DNA of 64,000 nucleotides from Embiotoca jacksoni (lineage: Eukaryota > Chordata > Actinopteri > Embiotocidae): the NCBI GenBank assembly GCA_022577435.1, contig JAKOON010000013.1:4995001-5059000 (forward strand), given 5' to 3'. The position numbers were made by a program, and so were the translations under genes. This document shows, one piece after another, positions 11,433 to 25,429 of the stretch. Below the pieces are notes generated by a model. That model was not told the origin of the DNA. It made no database searches and saw only the letters and a list, made by a program, of their open reading frames with translations. Every line of letters begins with the position of its first letter. The first letter of the stretch is position 1.

Positions 11433-12368
11433 AAGAAAGAGAAATACATGGATTTAAAGTGAGGATTTCTTTGATTCTGAATGATTGTTGACATCAACCA
11501 GCTTGTTTACTGGCCTGTTTGTCTCCTGAGGCTCACCTCATCTTCTAGCCTATTTTTTTTAAACTGTTTGGTTACATTTTATGAAATATTTAAATCAATT
11601 ATAGGCTACATGAACAAATATTCCTTTACTTGACATTTTTAGAGCAGCTGCAGGAAAATGTCAATCTTTAAACAATTTCAGAAGGTTTGCTCACTGGATA
11701 ATGTGTGTGCATTTTCAAATGATTTCTTTGCCAATTTAATTGAGGCTTTTTGGAGTTTGAGAATATATTTTTGACTCAATCTGTAGTAAACTGCTGGTTC
11801 AACTCCATAAATCACTGTTTCCTCTGGCCTTTTGAACGTGCGCTGCTGACTGAGCCACCAGCTCCATAATAACGTCAGGTATAGCATTGCCTAAAATCAA
11901 GAGCTCTTAGCCTTTGACACGTAGGCCCGCTCTAAGAAAGGGGATATTGTCCTTAACGTGTGGGCAGTCTGCCTGCGCGCGCGGGGCGATATCCCGGGAT
12001 TATCTACCGTCTGATCATAAATGCTGCAGGGGAAGTATTTAAGAGGAAAGATATCTGTTTCTCCACATTTCCCACAAGCTGTTTCTCGGATGCTTTCTTG
12101 GAGTTTGCAGAAAAATGAGAATGAAAGAATTTGGACTAAAGGAGCTCACCTGAAAAGTCCAAAAAAAACAAAACAAAACAAAAAAAAAACTAGGCAATAA
12201 ATTGTGTTTTTATGTCTTTGTTGTTTTGTTTCTTTTACAGAGTTTTAAAGAACTAGTTTGCGATTTTCTGAATTTATTTTTTTCATACCTAGAAATTGAC
12301 CTATTTTTAAAGTGATGACTGAAGGTCAAAGTTCATCAACGTAATTATTGCCGATGTTAAAATGTCAG

Positions 12369-12371
<3 letters not shown>

Positions 12372-12426
<55 letters not shown>
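12372..12426. repeat. (GA)n microsatellite
   Basis: About 27 GA units about 0.9 kb beyond the distal six2 poly(A) signal. Confidence 0.96.
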
Positions 12427-12431
<5 letters not shown>

Positions 12432-14056
12432 AAACCTCGACACTCAATCCAGTACTTTGTAAAAACAACACTCGTCAAGAGGCTGAAGCATGTGGCATGT
12501 GGCCATTATAGGCAAAGCTGGGCGAAATTTATACGTGCTTTTCCAACGGGGAACCTTGATGTTCAAGTGATGACACCTTATCTCTCCGTGCTCGGCTGAG
12601 GAGAACAAAAGTGCCGTAGTGTTTGGCGGAGAGGGGAAAAAAAAAACAGAGCTGGAAACGGGCGTTGAAAGAAGACACTTTGTTTGAACAGCTTCAGCCG
12701 CGCAACACCTTCAGCTCCCCCTCCACTCAGTCTGCTGCCCGAGCTGCTCGTGTAATAAACCCAAAACAACATCTTCTCTGCTCCTCATATTTTCAGCTTC
12801 AGTACTTTCCCTCTTTCTGGAAGCAGATTGTGCTCTTTGCATTTAATTATTATTCTCCTTATCAGAATAATAACATTACGAGAGCAACATTTTTTGTTAG
12901 ATATTTTTTTTATGTATAGTGTATATATTGTTGTGGTATGTTTTTTTTTTTTTTAGGATTTCTCATCCACCAGCTGATTTTGGTCAGGTTGTTTCGGGAA
13001 ATTTTAATTAATTAATTAATTAATTTTAAATTCTTATCCACTATGACATCATTTACTGGGTGTTGTTTTGGTTCACTCGCAAATCGGTAGAGAGGAATTT
13101 TCTTTTAATACTTAAATCAACATCTTCCCTGTGCTTTATTAATAAACTATCCCAGAGGCCCGTGTGGCCCTAATGGGAGTGCAAATATGAAAAGTGTACA
13201 CGACGAGAGTGTGAAGTGTCGCCCTCCTGTCTGTAAACTCGGAGGATCAGTCGCACCGTGTTGGGTACAGCTTCTGGCGCGTGAAGGTCAATTACACACG
13301 CAGCTCAAAGCCTACTCTTTATAATTAACGAGGATTTCAGTGCATATGGGTCTATTCAAAACAAGCCCATAACAGCGGCTTGTGAGGAGACATAACACGG
13401 AATATTTGGCCTTTCACCAAACCAACTCTGTAACCCCGCAAAGAGCTGCGAGCTTTCGTCTCCTCGTACTTTCACTCTCTCTTGTTTCCCATATGGCTTG
13501 AAATGTGAACTTGAACGGGTATTATGAGTGCGCCATGTGTGCCCGGGAAAGGGAGGCTATTAAACGTTTTTTGGGCAAAAGATGTTAGGAAAATCCGCCA
13601 GCACTGAAGAAAAGGCCTAACTAGGCGCGCTGGTTATAAACGCTGATCTGATTCTGCCAAGCAGGCTTATGGGAATAAAGACCCTCCAGAAGAGCAGGAT
13701 AAACCGTTAGACAGGTGTGAACTAGTCGTGCTGTCGTCCTGTGCAGGCTGTTTCATCGTCTTGTCAGTTCATCACGGTGTGAAGATGTTACGAGAATTAA
13801 ACACCAAAGTGAGCAACAACTCTAGACAAAACAATCGACAGTAGAAAAGTTAACTCCACTTTGCCTCAGGACAAAAATCGTGAAACAATCAGGAGAGAAT
13901 GTTGAGACCTGGCATTGTAAACATCACATCCATTCACTTTTATAGAAGAGCGAGCGGCCTGTGATGAAGTTGTTCTGACCTGAGATCAGCTTTTGTTACA
14001 TGACTGATAATTATAGCCTGATAGATTAAAGTTATTGCATCAGCGCGCTATCAGTC

Positions 14057-14082
14057 AAAAAAAAAAAAAAAAAAAAAAAAAA
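14057..14082. repeat. A26 homopolymer
   Basis: An uninterrupted run of 26 A with no clear retroposed sequence before it. The run length is prone to sequencing error. Confidence 0.85.
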
Positions 14083-17034
14083 TGCGTCTCACAGACACGT
14101 TTTCAACCTATGTTAGCGAATAATAAAGTTTTAATTGTTTTAGATTTGCTGAATTAATTGAAAAACATAATTTTTTTTTGTTATATATTGTTAATATTAG
14201 ATGCTGGAGCCGCATGTATCCGCACGGCTGCTTGCACATTGCAGCCAGACTATTATTGTTTATTGCGCCTTTTTTAATCTAATTATTTTTGATTAAACGA
14301 TTTTTTATTTTTTTTCATATTTTCTATCATTTTTGTGATATAAAGGAGCAGCGCAAGACTTTCCCCCCAATATTACCGTCAGTTATGGCAGATAAAGTTA
14401 CTCAGGTAATTTAGTTGTGCTTAAAATTTGAAACCAATTATTGTCATACATTTTTGTTCAATTTTTTTAAGAAGTTAAATCATGGTAATGATTTATTAAT
14501 CAATGAGTGTTGATTAGACTTAAAGGACTTAACGGAAAGTTGCATCAAAAGACATGAATTTCCGAATATAAATTGGTTTACTCTGTTTTGAGCATTTCCT
14601 CTGAAAAGATTTTGAAAATGTGATATTTGTATTTGCTTATTTACTTCAAATTTCAAATTGTAGGTTAAAAGGGATAGAGCAGCAAACTGAAAAGAAACTA
14701 CAGTTGTTTAGGAGTTGGTAGGTTATTTTTAATTAAATTAAATTCATTTTAAAATCAGTCATCAAATGAGATTTGATACAAGAAAGACCTTATTGACAAA
14801 CACATGATAAAGATGCTCTCCTTCACTTTCACGACTGCATTTATTGACCAGCTGCAGGAAATACTGTTAAAGCACCTATTGCAAAGACAATGGACTTTCA
14901 GAACTGATCACAATGACAAATCACACACTGGGTTACTGTTGTAAGGTTTAAAAAACTAAAAATACAAAAAGGAACCTAAAAAAAAAATCCACTTGTACCT
15001 CCAAAATGTTGCAAGGCATGAAAAACTATGTTTCAGGCGTATCACAGTGAACTGTCCAAAATAATTGTAAACAGTGTTGGTCCTATTTAATCCACAGAAA
15101 TCACCTAATTTTCATCCAACAGCATATTTTACTCATTCAGCAGGAACATTTTGTTAATTGATGTTAACAAACTCAATAGAAACGTCAGGTACAGTGAGGG
15201 TGGTTATAATGTGACACATTATTGGCCCCAGTGGGGAAATTCTCCTTTCACTTAGACCCCCTTCAGGGAGGTCAGAGGTCAAACATTTATAGCTGCAGCC
15301 TCTGAGCTGGAAGGGACTCATTGGTTTTGCTCGCGGAAACTTCAGCAGAACAGAGAGTTTAAACTCAGGTTCTCTGGGTCGTGGATGGTTGATGAATCTT
15401 CTGTGCCAGCTGAAATGGGAAATCTACTGGTCTTAAAATGACCCGAATAATTTTATAGACAAAATGTGCAGCAAGTGACAGAGCCCTGATGCCAGTTAAC
15501 TGTAAAGAATTACAGCTTGAGTTACAGCGAAGATGACAAATGTTTCAGAAACAAATGATGACACGAGTGTGAATAGTGAACAGTTCATGCCACTTGTTGC
15601 CTCGAGAGGTTCGTGTCTATGCTGACAGCTGGGATTTACATTACAGTCTGAGTCAGACGACAGACATCACCATCTTAAAATGACCTCAAAAAGGTGTGTC
15701 CCAATTTATTTATACTTTATTTGTATTAAATGAAGGCTTTGACATCAAGACATTCTTATCAGGAACCACTTCTTTTGATCCCTTGTGTTTATCATGTTTA
15801 TATCTTTGGATCAGAACTGGACTACATGTCAGATTCAGTCAACAGTTAGTGAGAGAGACAACCTCTTCCCTCTCCTCTGGTTGTGAGTAACATCCGGCTC
15901 AACACAGATTAAACTGTCATGTGGAATGGGAATAACACGTTTCATACAGAAAATTCCTCTTTTATAATCTAAAAACCTTGACAGGATCATACAAGAACTC
16001 GAGCAGCTAGACAGTACTAAAGCTCAAAAAGCTCAAATATTTACCTTCAAATTTTGATAATTGTACCAAAAATAAGTTTGTGATTTTCAACAATAAAATA
16101 TAATCAGTGGAATATAATTCCTACATATTTTTCTTTAATTACACATAAATGGATATAGATAACTTCATAAAGTCTTTTAAAAAGTTTAGAGTATTTTTTA
16201 AATAGCATGATTATTCAAAATCAATTCACAGTGTATAATGCAAAGAGGCTGTTGATTGAATGGAGTGAATTGTCGGTTTTGAATGGTACAGTTGCAATAA
16301 CAACAGTTTTTTAGATATTGATGAATAAATGTCTCGGCCAAAAGAACATCTTGACAGACAAAAGAATAAAATCAAAGTCCATCAAAGTATGACGGTAGTT
16401 AAGTCCTCATTCTTCATGCCTCACCTAAAATCAACACCTTATTTGGAGGAGTTCAGACACAAACCAAACTGGGAGTAAAAAGTAAACATTAAAATCAATC
16501 TGAATTTTGATGAGTTGCCCCAACAGCAAAATTTAAAACACAGATTTTGAAACCACCTCAACATTGCTTGGCAGATCCATTACCGCAGTCAACACTAATG
16601 AAATTATAGACGTTAATGGTTGTTACCTTCAGCAATATTTGTAAATAAAGCAGACTATATTTTCAGTTATGACTAGCTCACCCAAACAAAACACTTTAAA
16701 CTATTTAAATGGTAAAAAAATACCTGTAATTTATGTGCTCCAGAAATACACAGTGGGCCTTTTAAATTATTCAAATTTTGGTTGCTCAACATATAAGTCC
16801 TATAAAAAACAGCTATGGACAGAATAATACTATTGAAAATATTTACCTTTAAACACATTTTGTGTTCTTCTGTTGTTTTTATTGTTTAATTTTATAGCAC
16901 TTTGAGGTCAAACACAGTTGTATGTTTGTTGATGAGCACATTGATTTCAGCCTCTCCTCAGCCATTATGCATTTTTGGTGTATCGGGTGTGTCCCATAAA
17001 ACAGGATAAAACTGTAGGGGGTCTGGGGAGTGGG

Positions 17035-17118
17035 AAGGCGGAGGGGGACGGGGAGGGGGACGGGGAGGGGGACGGGGGTGACGGGGTGACGGAGGGAGGG
17101 CGACAGGGGGAGGGGGGG
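17035..17118 (+). repeat. G-rich minisatellite (GGGGAC/GGGGAG units)
   Basis: Tandem 6- to 12-bp units alternate GGGGAC and GGGGAG, giving many G4-G5 tracts with 1-2 base spacers on the plus strand. It then degrades into a G-rich stretch ending GGGGGGGCGC. This is a canonical pattern for G-quadruplex formation, inferred from sequence only. Confidence 0.8.
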
Positions 17119-17388
17119 CGCAAGGTGTAGAGTTACGGTCAAAAAAAGAGGGAGCGAGAGAGAGATGGCCATGGGAGTACGAGCATTAATGCACTCCCTG
17201 TGAGCTGGATGCGTACTGTTACAAAACACACACTCTCACACACACATCAGCGCACTGCGGGTGCTCTTTGCTCGAGTGAAAGGTCACCTGGCAGACCACG
17301 TCCTGACTTCTATCCTGAGACCTGAGACAGCGAGAGACATATCAAGAACTAAAGCTCAGTCAGAGGAAAGCATTTAACTTCCTTATAG

Positions 17389-17417
17389 CACAGTAACACA
17401 GTAACACAGTAACACAC
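17389..17417. repeat. Short tandem repeat, ACACAGTA unit
   Basis: Three to four copies of an 8- to 9-bp CAGTAACA-type unit. Confidence 0.75.
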
Positions 17418-17848
17418 ATTTACATTTAAACAGTACAACAGTGAAAACAGAAACACTTTCCTACATTAAATGTCCCCTTTAAAAGCAGTATACAAATATG
17501 ACTTATAACATTTATGTGTGATATGAAGAGATTTTCACGTTTTAAAAAAAATCTATTGTGTGTAAGCAATTATATAATGTACTTTGAGGACACATGTATT
17601 ACTATAAGTGTGTTTTACTGTGTTGGTCTTCATTATCTGTTTAAGCAACAGCCTCCACTGATGGATAACTAAGGAGTAATTAATTGCTGTTTCACAATAT
17701 ACTGCTTATTAATGTTTAATGGTTTAATGGAGGCACTTGGAAGTAAGGTTTGTGAAGTGAATTAAGGCACAGATTTTCAGGAGTGTTTGTTTGAGCATGT
17801 GTTGATGTGAAAAGCAACAGAGGAAGGGCCGCAGTATTAATGTACAGT

Positions 17849-17850
<2 letters not shown>

Positions 17851-17911
<61 letters not shown>

Positions 17912-17937
17912 TGTGCGCGTGTGTGTGTGTGCGTGCA
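17851..17937. repeat. (GT)n microsatellite with GCGC interruptions
   Basis: GT units run to about 17906, followed by mixed GTGCGC units, a good Z-DNA-forming pattern. Confidence 0.96.
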
Positions 17938-19885
17938 CACTGCAGGGGTTTAGGAGGTCTCACCTGGGCTCTCTCCCCCCTACTGTAAATTCCTGGATGG
18001 GAGACAGACACGGGCCACTCTGATCGCATTAGGTTCACTCCGATGGCTTTTCCAGCTATCGTCACTTGACACCGTTCCATTAAATCTGTCCAGCTAAAAG
18101 ATTAACTACACCATTCTGTATGCTTTCACAGGGTGTTCACTCCGAGCTGCAAAGGGCAGGTTAAATCATGCACAAAATTTTCAATAGAGCGCTGTATTAT
18201 ACGTTCAGACTATCAAGCCTTTTACTTGATGTTTTATCAACTAGCAGTATGGTGTCACTCAGATAAATTATTGTAAGACTAGTCAATGCATCAGTTTAGT
18301 CATCCTTTCCAGTAGTCCTCTGATATTTCAAGAACATATACAAATGCAAAGTTTTTTGTCACTTTTTTGTTTGCTTATAGTTTTGGTTGAGTTTGTTCGC
18401 CATCATCAAATAATTATTTTATTATATTTAAAAATCCCCTACAGGCATGTTTTAAGATCTGTTTAAAAGCTTAACATTTCTACTTTGAATGAGAAGTTTT
18501 GTCCACAAAAAAATCCATTATTTTCAAAAAATCTTTAAATTGACCTATTTTCCTGACATAATTTCAGAATCTATAAACATCTGGAATATATGGAAATATC
18601 TTAGATTTGTGTTATATAATTGTAACGTTTAACTTCAGGACACAAGATGTCTCATGCTTCACTGTAAAGTCCATATATCTACTGGAAGTTTCAAAGTACT
18701 ACAACATACAACTGTAATTGTTTAAGTTGAATATTGGACCAAGATCTGTAAAATTATTTGTGATGTCACAAATCACATTTGTAGGCCCGTCCCTTAAAAT
18801 CCTATTTTCCTTGAGTACAGAGAAACTTTCCTTCTTCAGCAGATGAATTTGTGAAAACAGTATCTAGTTTTAAACTGTGCAAATGCGTCATTCTGCACAG
18901 TGAAGCGCAAACATTCAAACAACAGTAGGACCAAGAAGACAAATATACATTTGAGTGCATGGGGACTGTAATGCTATCATAGCTCATTACTGAATATGCA
19001 TTTAAGTTTTGTAGTTTTGAGACCTCCTCTGGGTTTTGATTGGACTAGCCTGGTTGTGGTAGCCTATTAAGTACAACAAATTCCACAAATAGAATATGAA
19101 TTTAAATACCGACAATTTTCATAACAGATATGAAAGTGAGATTTATTTCGTTTAATTTTTTTTTATGTCACAGCACCCTGAAACTTAAAAAAGGTGATGA
19201 GTCATCAATATATGACAATTTCAGATTCAAGCTTAGTAGTCACTATAGGTCTTTGGTTTCCAACTTTAAGTCCCATAAATTTGTATAAGATGAAATTCCA
19301 ACTTAAATACTTAATACTTAAGTTAAATAACTTAACTTAAACTTTTTTTTCTGTCAAAATTATTATGTTTCAGTTATATCTATGTTATCAAATCTTCCTC
19401 TTTTAAATTAGCTCATTAACATGAATATAGCTTGAAAATATTACAAGATAATGTGGCAATCTTTTCTACCACATTCAGTTTTATATTATGTAATTGTAAT
19501 TGTGTTCTTTATGTTGCCCTATTTGACCTAATTTTGATTGTTTTCTTCTTCTAAATGTTTTCCTAAATGTTTCACAGAAAAGGGTGACAACACTAATGTG
19601 AAATGAGGAAAAGAAAATAGAATGGGTCTTGAACCTTTCACATTCCTATGCAACTTTGTTTTAAGACTATTTGTTACTTCAACGGATTAAAAGTTACACA
19701 CCTCAGTCATATCCTGCTTTGGGTTTGTCTGTTCCAAGTCAAGAGTGGGAACTTCCTTCTAATTTCAATCAATCAGTGTTGATTGTACACACTAGGCCTG
19801 TCTGTCTGAGTATGTACAATGCAGGTTTGTCTGTTTCCAACTAAACACACCAACGGGTTTAACCTGCCAAACCGTTGTTGATTCA

Positions 19886-19888
<3 letters not shown>

Positions 19889-19974
<86 letters not shown>
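19889..19974. repeat. (GT)n microsatellite
   Basis: About 40 perfect GT units ending in GCGCGC. Confidence 0.97.
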
Positions 19975-19975
<1 letters not shown>

Positions 19976-22055
19976 GTGATGATGGCACTATCCAGGGAAA
20001 TAAGAGGACTTAATTGTTTTCAAAAGGAAGACAAATATCCATTAAATTTCTGATAAATGCTACATTACAGCATGTACATTTTTTTTGTAGGTTGCAACTT
20101 TAACACCCCTCACAGTTAGGTGTGTTCCACAGTTCCACTTACATAATATGTAGTCCCACACTGTCACACTGCTTTCACTCCACTTAGTACTGTGTAGACT
20201 TGTTTAAAGAGTAACAAAACCTCAGAACAGAAGTGATGAAAGGGAACTATTTGGTCCTCTCCATAATTTAGGGGAAAGCAGTGACACAAAAGGACAGGAA
20301 ACCCTGAACACTGCTCCCACCTAGTGATCAGTAAGTGTAACAGCACATGTGTGGGGAAGGGTACAAGACACTGGTAAAGTCAGAACAGAAAAGGTAGCAC
20401 AGCTTGGTACTGATACTCCGGCAGGTGCATGGTGGTAAACATATAAGAAAGCAGCATATGTACTGTCAAAAAACACCAAGAATAAATGATAGTAATGTGA
20501 AAATAAAAAAAATAAAAATGGGCTAAAAGCACACATAACATTGACACAGCTTCCTTGTAGCCGACAAGTCAATTCATTAATTCATCCACCCTTTGTTTAT
20601 ACAGGTTGGACCAGTAAATATTGTTTGCTCTATTTTGCATGACTGCCAGATCCATAGACAGGAAATAAAAGCATTACGTTGTAAAACAAACACTGAGACA
20701 ACTATAACAGAAGAATAATTACTTTGTCAAGCAAAAACTTCATAATGTTGAAACATGCAATAATAGCAATTGATAACTACGAATATAATGCAAACTCAAT
20801 AATTTAGTCTAATTCAGTACTTGTAATACCTGACTGAGCGCAGATCTTTAATGTTGACCAGGTTTTTGGTATTTCCAATCATGCTCATGCTGCCAAGACA
20901 TGTACAGAGCCCAAGTTTAAAGTATCCTAGATTATTTTTGCTGCACAGAGAAGCTCGATGATGTTGTAGTAACTCAAAGTTCTGTGACAAAAAAGACAAG
21001 TAATGGAGAGGGATGGTGTCACATGATGGCAGGTACATTTCTACTGGTAAATAACTTCAATACAGTTGATAATAATGTTTTTTAAATCTGCATGCTTCTT
21101 CAAGTGTCTTCCAACTCAAGTTAGTCACTATGAAAAACAAGAAATAGCACAAAACTATACCGCATTGTGTCTGTCCTTCCTCCTGTTCCCCACCCTCCTC
21201 CCCAATCTGCCTTATTCCTCCCGATAATTTACACTAGACTGCTTCCCAAGCTGCGGACTCCTCTTGTTGTCATTTTTTCTTCTCACCCACAGCAGTGGCA
21301 GCTGCTTGAAGTCTCTTTTGCTTTGTTGCCATTAACTTGCTGCTTGATTAACTTCTCCACTGCACTTCAAACGCTCCTGGGTTTCAGCCAAAGCAATTTT
21401 GCAGTGAGAAATGCAGAAAACATGCCACAGGTATAATTTCACTCCACAGTAAGAGGTAGGAATAGAGGGAAAGGCTATGTGTCAGTGACCTTAAAGCTTC
21501 TCTATACACCATTTGTAATTTATTGTACACTTGACTTGACACACACACATGTAACTACTGGAATGGATCTGGAAGCCATGAATGCCATTAGCAGCTTGAA
21601 TAAACAACAGGAAATGCTTTGTGTGCTTTAGAGGGATTGTATAAAACTATACACTGAATAGTTTTACATGTAATGCATTCTTAGTGAGCGCATCCCAGAC
21701 ACTTGTTGTTTTCACTGGTTTATTTACTCTAGTATATTTATCACTTCATGAATAAAATGAGGGATCTCAGGATGACCCCTTGTGGTTAAAGTCGGAGATT
21801 TCTTTTAATAATAGCTTGTCATTGTTTAAATAGTGAAAACCATCAATGCCTCAGTGAAAATTATGATTAGTCTCTGTCAGTTTTAGAGCAGTAAATTAGT
21901 TTTGAATTTTGAAATTTGGAAGTTTTTGGATTTCCTGGCCATATAGATGCTCATATGGAGCATAAACAATGGAAGTGAGGAGGAGAGGGATATTACGGGA
22001 TATTGTGGTTTGTGCAGTTTCTGTAGGTAAGTTAAAAGAAGTAATATCAGGAATA

Positions 22056-22098
22056 GGAAAAAGTAGTGTATTATTAGGAAAAAGTAGTGTATTATTAT
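22056..22098. repeat. 21-bp tandem duplication
   Basis: The unit GGAAAAAGTAGTGTATTATT occurs twice in immediate succession. Confidence 0.7.
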
Positions 22099-22515
22099 CA
22101 TAATACTGTACATTAGAAGCTAATTTATAAAACTGTCACAGTATGTGTTTAGGATGTCAAAGACTAACATTTGTATTGGTAAAATATATAATCATAGAAC
22201 TGCTTTTTTGTATTTTTCCTTTTCCTTGTCCAAAAATTGCACTTCCATTATACAACCACCTAAAAGAGATGCAAATTCGTGTGACTTCCGTCAATATAAC
22301 ATGATGGTAGGCTCATCGCTGAGCAATTAGTGGCTGCATGGGTGCCACAAAATATGTATACATTTTTGCATGCAGAAAATGTTGTATAGTGATAGCTACT
22401 CTCAGTCAAACAATACTTCCTTAGAAGTTTCATGAATGAGTTTGGGGTAATGCAGACAGGGGAGTGGTGAAGATTGAGCTTGTACTGTGATTAACATATG
22501 TTTTCTTCTGGAGGA

Positions 22516-22535
22516 TGGCTCACTAGATGGCAGTG
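22516..22535 (+). promoter_or_regulatory. CTCF-like motif in the six2-six3 spacer
   Basis: TGGCTCACTAGATGGCAGTG differs from the extended CTCF consensus mainly by T for C at one core position. It is in plus orientation. It lies about midway between the genes, where vertebrate six2/six3 loci are known to have a topological domain border marked by CTCF sites. Binding is inferred. Confidence 0.5.
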
Positions 22536-23016
22536 TAGCATAATGAGAAGGCTTCATACTCTACAAGTACTGACTCCTGACAAGTACAAGGAGATAGTGT
22601 GATTATAGAAGACAGAAGACGCCTGTGTCTGTGCATGTGTATCTGCAAAATTACTTGCATGTTCCTGTTCGCTCTCTCTCTCACACACACACACATGCAG
22701 CGTTTGCGCTTGTACTCTGCATGTATGCATGTGACATTTAAATGAATGCATGTGAGGAGGTGCTATCTTAATCCCAGAACAAACACTGTGCAGCGTCTCA
22801 CTCATCTCTCCTCCCCGGGGCTTTATAGACTACCAGTATGCTGGAGAGGATTACATCAGGGAAATCAAAAGAGTGCACATTTGCACATTGCCCACTGACA
22901 TTGTCACACCAAGAACAGACACCACTGAGTTAAGCCAATTGACCATTTACACAGCTCTCAACCTCTCCCTTAGCCCTCTCTCAATTCTCTCCAACTGTTC
23001 ACATTCAATTTTGATC

Positions 23017-23117
<101 letters not shown>

Positions 23118-23529
23118 CACGTATATGCGTGTAAAGCAGACAGAGAGGAGATACTGACAAAAAGCCCAAGATTTTATGTTGGATTTAAAGAAGACATTGT
23201 TGAAACAAAATATTTTTTTCAGTATTTTAAGTCATTTGTTCAAAAAAGTCAACTAAAGGAGAAAAAAATGTAATATTGTTTTAACTTTTTCTGTCTTTGT
23301 TTAAATACTTGATTTGTGTAAACTCCTTCTGAGGTGTATGATCTTTCCATTTAGTTGGCTAATGTTTCTGTGTATTTATCCTACCAGAATCAAATCACCT
23401 CACCTCACCTCACTAAACAAAACCATCTGAACTTCAGTAACAATGTGAACTTGTGAAGGGCATTTGATGTTTTGACCTGTAACTGGTCCTTTTTCATCCC
23501 CCTACATAGACATACATTAGGTCTCTGAG

Positions 23530-23900
23530 CTCTGAACACTCGGCTGTGTTTTCTTTCTCCTCGCTGGCTCTTATGGGAGCTGTGCAGCTGCTGCTGCTTG
23601 CTGAACTGGACTGAGTGAAGGGAGTGTGCAGGGCAAGGCCGGTGTATGCTTCAATAATGCATGTGTTTTGGAGGCCACCTCGGGACAGAGGCCGTTTTTA
23701 AATAGGGCGCTTAAAAGATGCTCCACAACCGACTCATGTACAGGAGCCTATTAAAAATAGAAAAAGTGGTCGGACAAAACAGCCGGCTTCAGGCGGGGGC
23801 CTCCAGAGCCCTGAGCCAGTTATTAACTAGCAAGGTACATGTTACATGCACCTCTTAAGTACATGCTCTCATAGGCAATGAATTGCGGCGAGTGAATTTG
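23530..23900. promoter_or_regulatory. Enhancer-like low-repeat stretch with a MEF2-type site
   Basis: Unique sequence of mixed composition, free of simple repeats, containing CTATTAAAAATAG near 23745-23760, which fits the MEF2 consensus YTAWWWWTAR. Its texture contrasts with the AT-rich, repeat-laden surroundings and resembles vertebrate conserved noncoding elements. Conservation was not tested. Confidence 0.3.
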
Positions 23901-25408
23901 AAACTAGAATTTCATTAAACTTTCTCCATTTTTTCCAGATGGTTAATCTCCATCCAACAGCAACGATGACAAGTAAAACCTTTCAGTTGGATGAAGGGAG
24001 CTGAATATGTGAAGAGGGAGGTCGACACTGGAAAGCTCAAAGTGAGGAGACCATAATTTGGCTGCTCATTCAGTATGCAGGTATGTTAATTATATACACT
24101 ATGTTTGTTTGCTTGTATCTATCTTTTATTTATTTATTCATCTGGTGATTAATATTCTATGTACTCTTCTCTTTATACAACATACATGCTTTTAAAAGGT
24201 GGATTTAAAATACACAGATCCAAAGTGCACTTTTTACCTCCAGGCTCTATTAGCTAATATGTGTATGAATGTTGGGTGTATCTCCTTCTAACTGGTTGAA
24301 TTGTAAATCAACTCTAGTGACCCCAGATAAAGGTTGCTTATATACACTCACATGAACCTGAAATCAGGCTGAAATCGCTTCAGCACATATGAGTGAGTAC
24401 AAAATGGGGAAATGAGAAAGTCATTGCTTATGGCATGTAAGATGGCAGAATATACCCTTCTGCTGCTGCGATGATTTAATGGTGGATTCAGACGGAGTCG
24501 CCATGAGCATTTTACTGTCCATTTACAGTGAAACCTTCTCTGTTGCTGGCTCTCTGTCCTCTCCCTCCCCTTGCCCTTCCTCTCCACAATAGGGGAGTTA
24601 AACTCTAAAAGGCCGCGCTCCAGCGGACACCATTATGCTCCCCTCCTCACCACCACCACCACCGCCGGTTCCTCTATCTCTCACCAGTCAGTCACTTGGC
24701 TCCTTGGCGGCCTCCGTAAAACTCTGTGTATCAGTTTTGAAAAATTAACCAGGGATCAGAGGTTCTGTTTCACTCTCTGCCGTCTGAACCCTTGATCTAG
24801 CACTAAACGGTGAAACTGGTTCAGTGTTCCAACATCATTTGACTTTCACGCAATGAAACTTTAATGAGTGCACCCAGCGTGTATACAGTATGTGTATGTC
24901 TGTGGGTAGATTGAATTCACTGGCCTGCAGTTGTCCCTGTAGTACAAACATGTATGTTCGTGCCTGCACTGACATTAACTAGAGCACAAGGAAGATTTAC
25001 AGTACCGGAGAAGTAAGAAGTCCCAGCTCAAACACAGGAACGTCCTCAGATGTAGCATTGAAGGGACGGTTTGTCTTTCTCGTGTAGATTGCAGGAAAAT
25101 AGTGCCGTCACTAGTCGGGGAAAACCACTTAGAATATACTCTGTGCTGGAAACAACAATGGCTCCATAAGCACAAACTCGTGTTTAGCAGTCAACCATTT
25201 TTACCAGGCTCAAATCTATGAATAGAATATTTCTTATGTATGTATGTAATGCTGCAGCCATAAAAAAAAAAAAAACCTGGAACTTTTTAACAGGTTTACT
25301 AGAAGAGTCAAAAACCTTGAATTTTGGTCCACTTTGGCTTACTTTTGGAGGCACTTGACATATGAGGAGCGGCTTGAGAGGACAAGTTTTAGTCACTTTT
25401 ATACCGCA

Positions 25409-25429
25409 GGCTTCCTCTAGATGGCAATC
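25409..25429 (+). promoter_or_regulatory. CTCF-like motif in the six2-six3 spacer
   Basis: GGCTTCCTCTAGATGGCAATC contains CCTCTAGATGGCA, matching the CTCF core at all but one position (T for A). It is in plus orientation, 2.9 kb beyond the motif at 22516. Confidence 0.4.

Larger units (their letters stand above)
10466..11450 (+). other. six2: six2 3' UTR with two candidate poly(A) signals
   Basis: A-rich and T-rich noncoding sequence follows the stop. AATAAA occurs at 11055-11060 and 11427-11432, so cleavage near 11080 or 11450 is plausible. The true end needs cDNA. No coding potential was recognised. Confidence 0.5.
11451..22500. other. six2-six3 intergenic spacer, six2-proximal half
   Basis: No coding exon was recognised. 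Contents: a GA repeat (12372), a TTAA repeat (13004-13026), an A26 run (14057), a G-rich minisatellite (17035), GT repeats (17851, 19889), and otherwise AT-rich unique sequence. The stretch 13130-13760 is low in repeats and has mixed composition, as many vertebrate conserved noncoding elements do. A 10-bp palindrome ATCCCGGGAT sits near 11990-12002 next to a GGATTA (OTX-type) site. Confidence 0.55.

Noticed and set aside
13210..13230. CTCF-like reverse match in TGTCGCCCTCCTGTCTG
   Set aside because: The GGGCG block is one base out of register with the CTCF core, so the match is not convincing.
20317..20334. CTCF-like CCACCTAGTGATC
   Set aside because: It lacks the GGC half of the core; too weak to list.
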